The notes under the pieces: generated by a model
What the model was told of the DNA's origin: nothing
The model's input: the letters and a program-made list of their open reading frames with translations, nothing else
Databases searched by the model: none
Source of the DNA: Mixophyes australis
Lineage: Eukaryota > Chordata > Amphibia > Anura > Limnodynastidae
Assembly: GCA_036250195.1 (NCBI GenBank)
Contig: JAVHZZ010000003.1
Location: 298,125,565-298,189,564 of the forward strand
DNA: 64,000 bases
Direction: 5' to 3'
Translations under genes and position numbers: made by a program
Part shown: in pieces, positions 1 through 13,500 of the stretch
How the letters are laid out: every line of letters starts with the position of its first letter
Numbering within the stretch: position 1 is the first letter of the stretch

Positions 1-2769
1 AATGTCAAGTTTGACAGCGGTGCTTTAGATAAACCTATTTTCTCTCAATGAATAGAAGAGGACTTTGCATCATTGTAAAAAATGTTTAAATATCCGACAT
101 GTCCACTGACCTTCAACAGTGATTGTTTAAATCTCTAGGAAGCATTTTGCACGTTTATTTACTTACTGTATTTACAGACCCTTAATGCTCTGGTAATGTT
201 ATCCCAGCTGCACAGATTGTATTCAGTAGCTGCTCAGTGTGAATCAGGCTCTGCAATTGTCAGTTATTGTCCACCTCTTGCCTATTTCTGTAATAAGAGT
301 TGAAGATAAAGAAGTGATTATATGTGCAAAATATATTTTAGGATAAAATGATGTATGTATTGTATAAGTCTCAGACTTGCTGATATTTTTAGTTGTTTTG
401 CAGAGGAGGAAGAATCTTTTTGGCAGTGTCCCACTTATTACATATGTCTCCTTGGGTTTGTGTAGGGAAATCTACAACCTCTGTCTGCCTTTTTAAAACA
501 TAAGTGGAGATTTGAGCAGCCACAAGCCACCGTTTTTGATACAGCATGTGGTCAGAAACTGGTTAATTAGGATATTAAGATTTAAAAAGTTAAAAGCCGT
601 TTCAGCAAAAACGTAAGGTGAGAGCTTAATTACTGTTGTAACCTAAAACCAGATGCAATTTAAACCACTTATGATATAATGCATAATTCACTTATTAAAC
701 TTTTTTATTTATAAGAAATGACACAACAGCCAAAGACCATTTGGTCTATGTTTCATTTTACATTATGTTGCCGCTATCATTTTTTAATAAGTAGCTGCAT
801 ATAAAGGAGATCTCTTTGCTGTTCAGGTCTACCAGTGCACAGCTTGGATAATGTGATATTTTATGGACATAAGGTGACAACCTCCCACTTTCTGTGGTGT
901 CTGTATATGATGTTATATATTAGTGTCAGCCTGGAGTTCTGTGACTATATAAAAGCACACTGTTGCAGTCAGATGCTGAACTCGGACAAATGTATATTGG
1001 TTTGTGTTCTGGTGTTAAATAATTAAAATTCTTTTGTTAGAAACACCATATTTATCTATTCCTATAAGCAGTATATTCATATTTCCTCTTTCTTCTATAA
1101 CGGTACAGAGATGATGCAGGCTTTATTTTTTAAACATCAAAGCAATATTGTTTGCTATGTGGAATAAGTGTCCATGTCCTAGCTAGTTATAAAGGTGACA
1201 TTTTCTTACGTTGATACATAAGACTTTTGGCTTGCTGGTTGATTTCAGCGACATATCTAGCATTCGCTTTAATAGAAACATACAAAGCACTGTAGATAAT
1301 TGGTCCTTTGTTTTATTGCTGGCTTGGCTGGTTGGCATAGTAGGAGGTATGGATGTTGGTGCCTGCAGCAAATCTGCTCTCATGACTCATCTGATGACTC
1401 CTCCACACTTGTGCATCTTACAGGAAACTGGTTACTAAGCAACAACTTTTCATACATTTTCTTTTTCTTCTAATCTTATCCATGCATCTGCCACCTTTTG
1501 TTGTGGCTGTCAGTATATTGTGGCATCTTCAAATTGAGCTGTTTGAAGAAATCCTTAAATCAGCATTCCCTCGTAGTTTATGTGCTAATGGTTTGATAGG
1601 TTGCAGATTGTGACGAGCATCTTGGCAAATTTTCTTTTGTACCGTAAAGGACACATTTAAGGAATTTTGTACGTTTCTATTCAAGCATAGCAGTTGTTAA
1701 CCTATGGGTCAGGACCCAAAGCATAAGAATCCAAACAATTTAGGGTGGGTCTATGTGTACCTCTGTTTCCAAACGTATTGTATTGCTCACCTGTAATTTA
1801 TAAGGTCAGTAAGCTGCTTAATGTGAAGATGCCAGCAAAGTAATTATATGATAGTACATTATTGATGGGATTGATTGCAAAGCTAATTCACACATAATTT
1901 TGGTAAAGGCTTCCCTGCTTTAGCACATTCTGCATACATGTATTATATATCCATTTTAAATGACATTAATTAACTGTTTGCTGCAATATAATGAGCCTTT
2001 CTCATTACCACCTTAGAATGACCTTTTTATAGAGGTTTCTTAGCTCTGCCAAGCTTCAAACTTCATTGACGGTCCCACTGCTTTAATATAATTGCTCAGG
2101 AACAGTCAGTTAGTGTGATATTAGCAGCAAGGTTTAGGAGGAGATTCTATTCATCATGTCTTGGTTGTGGGGTAATTCAAACAAATGCATTTTAAGCTTT
2201 TGAAAATGGGACCTTGCTTTAAAGTTGTGTTTTTGCTTTGTTTTTTGTTTTGTTTTTCGGACAGTTTACTGCTTTGGTATATGGCCGTTGGGCCTTAATT
2301 AGGTATCCAATGCATATGTCTGAGCTTACCATCCATTATATAATCTGACATCACATAGTGATGTCCAAGGTTTTCACCTTTAAAATGTTGAAGCACCAAG
2401 TGCTATGAACACTGGATTCAGTTATGTACACACTGTCATGATTGAAGGGCTAATAATCACATGTTTGCAACAGGGATTCAGTCTGGCAATATATTGGAGT
2501 AAATTGCAGTTTGTGACATAGTTTGTTTATCAGTCGGTTAAAATAATAAGAGCTAAAGTATGTGTTGCTTGTTAAGAGATCTATTGGTTACAAATTGTAC
2601 ACAGTTATGCACTGAAAACATTATTGTATGTTTAAATCAGAATATCAGGAAAACCCAGTCATTGATCAATTTGTTAATGTAGGTCACAATGATACAGTGT
2701 TAATTTTCTCTGAAATCACATAGATGTTCGTGTTTATATTACTATATCACTTATTTTTGTTTTGTCCAG
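1..2769 (+). other. STRN3: STRN3 intron, 5' part outside window
   Basis: This is AT-rich intron sequence upstream of the first STRN3 exon in the window. The 3' splice site is a pyrimidine-rich tract ending in AG at 2768-2769. I looked for earlier striatin exons (coiled coil, caveolin-binding or calmodulin-binding regions) and found none, so at least 2.7 kb of this intron lies here. No clear repeat was recognised. Confidence 0.7.
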
Positions 2770-2906
2770 TTGAAGCACTAACTTTTCCACCATCATCTGG
2801 AAAATCTTTCATAATGGGAGCTGATGAAGCATTAGAAAACGAACTCGGACTAGGAGAGTTGGCGGGGCTTACAGTGGCCAATGAGGCAGACTCCTTGACG
2901 TATGAC
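2770..2906 (+). CDS. STRN3: STRN3 exon a (pre-propeller linker)
   Basis: 137 nt, entering after one base of a split Val codon and ending in phase 0 at GAC before GTAAGT. It encodes the conserved linker EALTFPPSSGKSF, then MGADEALENELGLGEL and VANEADSLTYD. This acidic segment precedes the first WD40 blade in striatins. Confidence 0.9.
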
Positions 2907-5900
2907 GTAAGTTTATGTGCAGAAAATCCTTTGTGTTGAAAACGTTCTGGATTTTAAATATTCCCATTCAAACTTTGCCAGTATATTTTTTTTTATATGT
3001 ACATTATATTTAGATTGTAACCACTTCAATGTAGACAACATCATTGTGTGCGTTTGGTGTTCTGTTTAAGAAGCAGTTTTGCTTTCCTCCTGACTGAGCT
3101 ACAATTTCAATAATATACAGTAACTATGTACTTTGCTTTACACCTGTAAATGTATGTATAGAGGTTTAACAGCTTCCCTTGCCTTCACAGATTGCTAACA
3201 ATAAGGATGCACTTAGGAAAACATGGAATCCCAAATTCACTCTTCGGAGCCACTTTGATGGAATTCGCGGCCTTACGTTCCACCCAACAGAGCCAGTCCT
3301 TATAACTGCATCGGAAGATCATACATTAAAGATGTGGAATCTACAAAAGACAGCCCCAGCAAAAAAGTATGGGATTTTCTTGTTATTCTAATTGCAACAT
3401 TTATCTTTTTATACATGGATAAGTCACAACTGTGTTTGAAGTTTTTCTACTGAAAGTAAGTTTGTTCTACTTCTCCTAAGGTGCAAAGGAGTTAGTAGGT
3501 TGGCAGACAGCTTTGACCAAAACACTATTTATCTTTCACTTTTAATAAGAAATGTGTATCTTGTTTATTACCTGACTTAATGAATTGGGGGGGATACATT
3601 CTTTCAACTTGGTTGCTTTCTTCTGGTAGAAGCAGCATATATTGTATATGCCGTCTTACCTGGATATTTTAGCCGCTGTAATAATCTAGTTATAGTGGTG
3701 TCAGCAGTCGTATCTTCCACCCCTCCTTATTCATTTCAGTAGAAATTATCAGACAGCCACAACTGCTTTTTTTCGACCCTTTCGTGTTTATTGCAACAAT
3801 GCTGTAGACTTTTGCAATAGAGGCAATTACCATTTAGGCCAGTTACCCACAGGCGGTTAGTGAATGTTCTATGGGGATGGAAACTATTGCTTCCAATGTG
3901 CCCTTACCCACTTTGCTTTTGTGGTTGAATGTGGCATTCGTCTGGTCTGTTCACTGCAAATAAACTCAAGTGAGCCATTGCAGTGTCTTTACTATTAGAA
4001 ATGAAATACTTGCAATAGAAGAAAAACAATATTTCCACAGTTATATTACATTTCAACAATTGATTTGTCTGTTCTATACTTTTTTAACGTCCTTGCATAG
4101 ACAGACATAAACTTATTCAAATACTCTAAAGTAAAAGACAATTTTTGTCATTAAATAACTTCACCACTAAACCTAAGGTACAAGCGATTTAAAAATCTCC
4201 CACTATTGACAATTCTGCAAGTCTGTACGGTTTTATGTTTGAAACAAATACTTTCTTTTGACACAATCCTTCACGTGGAAGAAAATGTCAATTCCTTTGT
4301 CGCATGCGTTTTCCCATGGCCGTATTCTGTATCTATTCAATGTTGGATTAAAGGACCACAACACGGAACGTTCAAATTCATTTAAGGAGCATGAACAAAA
4401 TATTTTGTTCGGTGTTCTGACTTTCCACTGTAGTTATGGTAAAGTAAAAGTTTGCTAAAATTTTCACTACATCCTTCCCTGAATTATAGGCAGCTGAAGG
4501 ACTAACTTCACTTTCTTAAACTTGTGCTTAAAGTTAAAGCCCTTTACAATTATGGAAATGTTTATTGGCAAATCACCAATTGATCTTAGAAAAAGTTTTT
4601 GAAGAGCATATCCCTTTTTTCCATTAATATATATATATGAAAAGTTGTGCATTGCAGAGCTAAATGTACATTAAATAATTAGGGCTTATATTTGACTTTG
4701 TCCATTATGTATATTCGCTCCTCTCAGCAGGAATATTGATAGAGGTACTTCTCTAACAGAGAAGGCACACTCACTGGCAGATTTGTAGAAATGCAGCGTG
4801 AATGGGTTGGTCCATACAAGGGGCATAGCCAGTGATATCACTAATTCAGTCTAAACTGTATTGGACACCATCAGCACACTGTCCTGAAGATGTGGGCAGA
4901 GTTGCCAGCTCTCTGTAGTGGAGTAGGAAGGTAAAACCAGTGTGCTGAAAAAGTCTGTCTTCCCTTGGTGGGCTTAGATAACTATATTATACGATACTGT
5001 GTATTTATGAACGGTGATTAGAAAGGTAATCGACCAGAATAGACTTGATGGATGTTACTAGAGATTACGACTTGCAAGTCATGTAAACATTTTTCAGGCA
5101 GTAATATTGCTGATCTTAATTCTGCTTAAACTAAATTGCTGAAGCTAATGACAATGTCGGCTTGGTGGCTGGCCAACATCTTGTTAAATATGTAAAAAGC
5201 AATCTGCTTGCACTTATTGATCACACAGTGGTTAAAGCATTTATAGGGCTTGGCAATAATAGATAACTTTGCAGTGCGTCTGATAGTTGATTCAGCTATG
5301 CCATCATGCTTTTATGAAGATGCCTGCCCATGACAGACCATTTGTTGTGACTGCGTTTTTCAAATGTTCATCAGAGCACACCTTATCAATTCAGTGGGAA
5401 CCTGTGACATCACTGACACACTTACTATTTAATGGTTCAGTCATGTTACTGGTTCCTATTGATTTGTAAATATTGGGTTTAGGCCGCAAGATGGCTGCCT
5501 CTAGTGTGTACATTTTAGAATAGCTTTCTAATTAATCATACCCCTTCTGCATGGTAATAGCTTTACTGCTCACAACTGACAATTCACATCGACTCAAGAA
5601 AATGTTTTCTGCAGTGATATTCATGCTTTCCTGGGTTATGCAGATATCTCTTGTGCTGCATTTTGAACTACATTAAGAACATAAGCTGCCTTAGCCAAGT
5701 TCTGAAGTACATATTTTGAAATTGTATCGCACATTTATTGACTATTCTTCCAGTCACATCTTTTGAATGCAGTGGTGTAAATTTGCATTTTATGTGTGAA
5801 CCACTGTTCCCAACACCTTGAGACGTTCAGAATGTAGTTTACCTATTCAATATAATCACTGGAATCATTAAGAGTTTGTACACACTGGTGTTTTCAAAGC

Positions 5901-8900
5901 ATTTTTATTAACTGCATTGTGTTTATGTATGTCGGCACACTTGCAACAGAATAGAAAGTGTGGAAACACATATGTAACCCCTTCTTAACCGCACTTCATT
6001 GCATTTACAAAGCGCTCCCATTAGGGAAAATGTGTGTTTTCAGCTGCATTGATGCGTGTCAGGCACTAAAATGGAATAAGAATCGCTCAAGATAATGAAT
6101 AACAACGCTAGATATGTGCAGATATGTATATTCTGCTACGTTGATTTTTATTTTTTACATCTGTTTATATGTCCTTAGCTTTAGTTAGAAATACATCTTA
6201 AATGCAGAATTTTATGTTGGTGTGTGTGTGTAACCTTCTTCTAAGATCTTGTCCACTCCTCAGTTTCATTTGCCCAGCACTTTACAGATGTTTGTACACC
6301 CCTAACATGGTTTCCCCATCAGTCAGTGGGATGTGAAAGAAAAATGTACAACACACCCATGCTATTCTTTAACTATGCCTTCAGCTTCCAAAAAAAGTTA
6401 ATGCAAGCATAAAACATGTTAAGCATGAGCACTGTTTTTAAGTGAAAAAAATACTACTACTATTTAAAGGAAAAAGGGAAACACCCATGGGGACAAACCT
6501 TAGAGAGGCCTACGGCATTGTAGGTACAGAGGAAGAAGCCCATCCAGCTAGGTTTATAATTTTGCTATATAAAAAAATTGGTGTGCTACCATTTAATGTA
6601 GCAGATTTGAAGTGTAAGTGAAGTCTCAAGTGCATACTTTAATATGGTAAAATCGGTGTCTTATTGCGTGTAATATACCTGTCAAAAGGGTTGAGCTGAA
6701 AAACTCCATAGTAGGACTGTGTGGCCTGCAGTGTGAGAACCACTGCAAATTACTGCACATATTTATGGATTCCATCACAAGGGCTTGCTCAGGTATATCA
6801 TGTTTGTAGTAATAGCAGGACCATATAGCTAAGGCTATGGACTGCAGAAAGCATTTAATACAACTTTAACCAGTTTGGAATAACATCATATTTAGCTATG
6901 TATTTTAGCTTGTTTCATTTATTTTCCTTTATTAATAAAGCTCTAGCATAGAAATGGAGAACATATAACTGAGACTAGGGGTTGTGGAGCAAATATCAAG
7001 CCTAGTGACAGGTGCTTTAATCCTGCCTTTAATATCGGACTTTGCCTTTTCTGTCTGTGCCATGCATTGTTATACAACCATAAGGGATTTTATTGGAATG
7101 TTATTTCTTTTACTTTTTTAAATAACTTTTTTTTTTTTTACCATTCTAGGAGTACATCTCTTGATGTTGAACCAATTTATACATTCAGAGCACACAGGTA
7201 ATGGACACTGATTTATTACTTTGAAATCTGGAGATTTCTATGTTCGTTTAATAGGCCATCTATAAAAGGAGTCATGTTGATGTTATTAAATGTCATCTTT
7301 AGCAGGACAAGTGTTAGAGCTGTGTAAGGAGTACTTAATTTAGTAGTGTCTGTCACTCTACTTCTGTAAAGCATCAAGAACTCTTAAGTTGATGGTTCAA
7401 TTTAAAACCTTTCACCACTGCGCAATTGATGATGTCCACCAGAGATCTTCGCAGTACTCAAGTTTATTATTTTATTTTAATAATCAAAGGTGACCTAAAT
7501 AACTGACTTTATCAATGTTTCTTTTATAAATCTAAACTAATTTATTATAATTTCAGTACCTCAAGTTCTTAACATGATTTCCTAAACTTTATGCTGACAG
7601 CTATATTAAACACAATTGTATTCAGCAGCAGATGTTCCTAGTAGGGCTGTTTGAAATAATTTCCATATTTTTCTATTTATGTACTTAAATTTAACCTACA
7701 AATCTAGCATATTTTGACATGTCTATGTTTCTTATGTTACCTTATTGGAGATGAGAGCTTTCTGTCTTTTCTTCAGTATTTGCCTGCTGGCAGAGACATG
7801 CTTTTTTTTAGTATAAGACGTTTTATTGTCTGAACATGTTATACATCAATTTATCAAGCGATCAGGCCTTTAAAAAGTGACATTTGGGGCTCGTTCACAC
7901 ATATGATGTGAAAATGACTAAAACACATTAAAACTAACATGCCATTTAGATGCATTTTAGTAATGCGTTTTATTGCTTTCATGCTCTTTTCATGCACTAC
8001 ACTGGCTTTACGACTGCTTTATGTCTGAGTGCAGATTTGCATTTTAGGTAATTGTCTAGTACTAATGCTGTGCAGTGTATGTGGACCATACAACACTTTT
8101 TCGAAAACTTTTGATCATTGGAACAAATAAGCATTAGTATGCACAATAGAAGCTTCTGTATGATATTGTTTTGGTGCCAAGGTGTGGACATGAAATGAGG
8201 GGGCAACAGGAGACCAATAATTCTAGGAGCGACTAGGCTGCCAAGAGTCTGCTACTAGATATCTTGTGGATCAACATATGCGCCACAGTTTTTGAGTACT
8301 GCTCAGGGTTGGTCTCCCACTTGGGCTGAGACTTTTCCCGCATTTGGTCGGGCTCTTTCAGCAACTGTTAAATTCCCAGTTTTAAGTAGAACAACTTTCT
8401 GGAGTAATGGCAATTTTCATGCAGTAGTTCATGCAGATTTTAAGTCATTTACTATAAAGTCTGTGTGGTGGCTCACTTTCTTTATACAGATCTGTAGTCA
8501 TTATATAAAGCTTAGCTGATGCCCTGATAATCCAATAGTAAATGGAACATCACTTTGACAGAGCTAAAAGTGGGCACATATCACTTTCTAAATCCTAATG
8601 TTATCTTCTAGGACAGTGATGGACCACATGAGGCTTTCTGAGTCTTCATCTACTGCCCCCAACTCCTCCCTGCTTTATTGTCAGATTTATTTGTTGTAGC
8701 TTGTAACACTTATTTTAAATGCCTGCTTATGATGTTGTGGCAGATAGGTGAGTCTTTCTTTGGTTAAATGTATTCTTTTATTTTATGACCAAGATTAAGG
8801 CTAATCTGTATCCCTTTTGAAGGTTAGAGGACCGAACCATGTGGTCCCTGAAGATATCAGATTGCCTATCACTATTCTAGGATTTGTCGGGATTGTCAAA

Positions 8901-10456
8901 GTAAAATACCCTTCAATAAATGAAAAGTTCTCATGGTGCTTAGAATCGTAATATTAACTATCTATAGCATAACCTGCATAGGTGTTTTATGAATACATTA
9001 CTATGTGCTGAGGCAGTCATTCTAAGCTGGTGCACACCTTATCCTAAATAAATGAGACCACAATGCACCTTGTAGGTGCAACTCTTACCTGCCTTTCCCA
9101 GATGTGTAACTTTACAGGGTGACATCACCAGCTGCAAATAGTGTGTAGGAGTCAAATAGCTTAAAAATTGCCATTTACTACTATGTATGTTATGCTGAGC
9201 TATATGGTATTATGGGCAGCTCCGCTTTGGCTACATCTTTAATACTTCCAAAATAGTCAACTTTTTATTTTATTTGTCCTAATTTAGGTAGACAGAAGTT
9301 TGCATAAAGGTTACAAGTCTATAAGCCTTGCTTTATAGTAATAATTAAGTATAACTCCATAAAATGTTTTATGAATTAGGTGCCAAATTAAGTGTCAATA
9401 GTTTCAGTAATGGTTTAACATCCAACCGCCTATTCATTAGTTTTCTTTGTTTTTTCAGGGGCCCAGTTTTGTGTGTAGTAATGAGTAGTAACGGGGAGCA
9501 GTGTTACAGTGGTGGAACAGATGGTGTTATCCAGAGCTGGAATACACCAAATCCCAATGTGGATCCATATGACTCTTACGGTATGTTCAAACTCTGATCT
9601 CTAGTGACGTTCAGAACATGTACTATTGTTTCAGCTTAATTTGCAGCGTTTATTGCCTTATATTTTAAAGGTCACATTTGCTTAATTTTCATCACACCAA
9701 ACATTTGTAACCTTTTAGTGCCCCAATATTTATTTTTAAACCAGCTTTGTCAGCAATGATTCAATATTTTGTAATTCTAATTACGGTTTTCTACAAAGTA
9801 AGAATGTTATTGCTAAAAAAAATTATGTAGAAATAATTAATCTTGTAAATAACAATTAAAATGTGATTAGTTTATTAGGTAATAACACACATTTAGTTAG
9901 CAAAGAGGATAATGGGGATTCACACTAAATGTCATGGCCACCCATGCTTTGGGTTTGCAAATCATAATTTAATTGCACACAAGTTAAAAGTATAAAAGAA
10001 ATTGCACTATTCTATATTTAATCTCTAGTCTATCCCTTTCACATTAACCCCTTGGTGTACATGGCTGCTTCCTGTCTTAGATCACTTCTGCGCTGTGTTC
10101 TTATCCTATCCCAGTAGCTCAGTGGACTTTACCCAAGTGTTAGAGCATGTGCTAACATGCTAAGGCATGTACACAGGCTATTTATGTTAACAGCCAAAAA
10201 AAAGTATCCCTTTAGGTGATTAAATACACCCACACAAAAAGTGCTATTTATATACAACATTTATTATGTCTCTTATTAGTGAACATAATATATATAATAA
10301 AGTGCATATTAGCTAAACGTTGAAAATAAACTTTGGCAATACATTTAAGGTTTCCATTTAATACAGTAAAAATAGCAAGGCTTAAAGCCAAGACTTAGTG
10401 CATTTGTTTCCTATTTTTGCTCATTGTTCCCTGTAATATCCAAAAGTAAAAGGACC

Positions 10457-10500
<44 letters not shown>

Positions 10501-13500
10501 CGTTTATTTGTTAGGCGCCACAAGGTTACCGCAGCGCCTTACACGGCACAAACAGTACACACTATACAGGGTAAAACAATACAGAACAATAAACTCAAAG
10601 TACCAGAACTTCAGAAACTCCAGGCAGGTAAAGACGGAGCGGAAGAACAGGTGTGGAGACAGGAGGGGATAGGGGCCCTGCGCATACGAGCTTACATCCC
10701 AATATGCCTCCAATAGAGTATAATTGTTTATGAAAATAACAAAGGGAAATTCACTTGAGCAGGTGTAAGGAGTCATTCTTAGTAAAAGCAACTTGAGAAG
10801 ATATAAAAATCCTTCAAAACATGTGGTTCTGAAGTTTGTTTTTTTTAAATCAGAATTCTTTTATTTTTTATTTTTTTGTAAAATGTGGCGTTTCTCTCTT
10901 ACAGATCCTTCTGTACTGCGAGTGGCCTTTGACGGCCACACCGATGCTGTGTGGGGCTTGGTGTACAGTGCTGCTCATCAGCGTTTGTTGTCCGCCTCAG
11001 CAGATGGCACAATAAGAGTATGGAATGCGTTAGAAGCCTCCCCTGCATTGAGCATATTTAATGACAGCCAAGGTAACTTAATTACCATATTAATAAGCAG
11101 ATGGCCAAAGCTGCATTTTACTGTAGTCCTCTTAAGTATTTGTGTACGCCAATTCTGCAGTTAATGAATCATGCCAAACAAGTTCATAAGATATTACTTT
11201 TCTTAGATTGCTTCATAATCTATATTTTTGTTACTGGCGCTTGTTGCTTTCATGGTTTTTGCATCGGTAATTCCTTATTTATACCTGCACATTCAAACGA
11301 ACATTTCTAGCTTGGCTGCGGTAAAGTTTGCATTATGTCATTTTTAGGCTACATTTTCCACTTAGGCCCTATTTCTATGGTTGCATTGATATATGACATA
11401 TATGCATGACTTTTATGACCAAATCTGAAAACATGCTGGTGATCACCACTTGGGCCAAGGTCTAGATCTGATGCAGCTACGTCAGCGTAGTCGGATGATC
11501 GCTGTAGATGCATTCATTGCTGACCCAGTCTGCCTTTATATTTGATTTCAGATGTAGTGAAAAATGATCTGTCTTTTTGCAGCCAATTAGATATAAAATG
11601 GCCTAATTGGCCATGCATAATGTAGCATGCTAATACTTTTAAGCCGGATGGTAATAATATTGCTGACTTCTGCGTTTGGAGCAAATAGTAATAAAAAAAC
11701 ATACGAATAATGGCAATCAAAACTGCTATCCAAGGCATTGATCAACAGCAAATACATTTGGGAAATATCCTTTTGATGATAAGAAAGCAGGTTTAGCACT
11801 TCCAGCCATCTTGACAATTTTTAATATGTTTGTGCTGTACACTTTATCACTTCTGTAATTCTGAATTTCTTTTGCTGTAAGTCTTGCAGGTTGTTAAACC
11901 TCACATATCAGAGAAGCAATCTGCACACATTATATATTATCGCATGAGATCTTCACAAGCTCCTTGCTGGACTTCTGATTTCCTTATAAATCTGTAGCAT
12001 CTGGGAATGACCTTTTGTTATAAAAATTTTTACAAAACGACTACGTTAATCCTTTTGCATAAGCTCACATTTACCAAGGTAGAAATACACAAAACAGTGT
12101 CTATGCACAGTGATAATGATTCTCCATTTTCTTGCCTCGTTTTATTGCCTGTTTATAATCTACCACACATCCCATGTGGTCACTGTCACTGTGTGCCTTC
12201 ATTATGGAAACCCATATTTAGAGAGAGAGAGACTGTTTGAGAGCATGACATTATTCAATTGAGTCTGCTGAAAGATCAATCTAAGAACATTTGGCCTATA
12301 AAACGTGTGCTTTATAATATCTTTAGGCACCAGATATATAATTATGTATGTAAGTATGTATTGTGGTTTAGGAGCTGTAGAGTAATGTTAAGCCACATTT
12401 CTGACTGTAAAAAGCTGTTTCCATTGTATCTCCATAATGCTCCAGAATGCTACATTGGTGCATTTCTCAGCCATCAATATTTAATTTGCAAGCTGTTGCA
12501 GTTATGTTTTACTTAGTGATTGTTCCATAACAAATTAATGTTTTGTTTTTCTATTATGAAGAATTAGGAATACCTTCTTCTGTGGACTTGGTAAGCTGTG
12601 ACCCGGCCCATATGGTTGCATCTTTTAACAGTGGGCACACAAGCATCTTTAATATGGAGACGCGGCAGAAAGTTTTAACATTAGAGTCTTGCATAGATAC
12701 AGGTATGTAGTTAGCGACAGCTTTTGAGATTGTTTTTTTTAAATATGTTCATTTTTCTTTACAACAACTCTGCGGTCAGCTTGACCATCAGAGCAGTCGT
12801 GATGTGACGGCACATTTTTTCTATGTTTTTTTCTTATGCCCTGCCAGTATAATACATAAGGCCAAAGCTGGTAATAAGAAGATTAAAGTGGATACCAGAA
12901 TCTGAAATTATGACTCTTCTCCCCCCCCACCACCAAATGCAAATTTGCGAGTGATTGCTTGGCAATGTGCAAATGGCATGGTAAAGAGAGTGCACTGTAT
13001 ATTAAATGAAATCCATTCACTATCCTTGTCCCGAGTGGCTTCAACAGATTCCTAATATGTTGAAAAAACTGTGATTTGATGTAATGTAGATGTTTTCTTA
13101 GGTGTTATCAGCAGGGCTGTATTGCATAGATTAAACAATCGTTTATATAACGCCACTAATTCCGCAGCGCTGTACAGAGAACTCATTCACATCAATCCTT
13201 GCCCCATTGGAGCTTACAGTCTAAATGTCCTAACACACAGAGAGAGAGACTAGCGTCAAGTTTGATAGCAGCCAATTAATCTACTAGTATGTTTTCGGAG
13301 TGTGGGAGGAAACCGTAGCACCCGGAGGAAACCCACGCAAACACGGGGAGAACATACAAACTCCTCACAGATAAGGCCATGGTCGGGAATTGAACTCGTG
13401 ACCCCATTGACTTTATTCACCTGTGCTCCTTGGGAATATTAAAAAAAAAAAAATCACTAGTCAATAGTTTACATAATTCAAGATTGAAAGACACCCTGAA

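Larger units (their letters stand above)
9581..10904 (+). other. STRN3: STRN3 intron with ATT tract and LINE/SINE tail
   Basis: The intron holds an (ATT)n tract at 10459-10500 followed by a minus-strand retroelement tail. The rest is AT-rich with no recognised feature. Confidence 0.65.

Noticed and set aside
835..1026. Possible upstream STRN3 exon after TGCTGTTCAG
   Set aside because: The reading frame does not resemble any part of striatin, and no donor gives a compatible phase.
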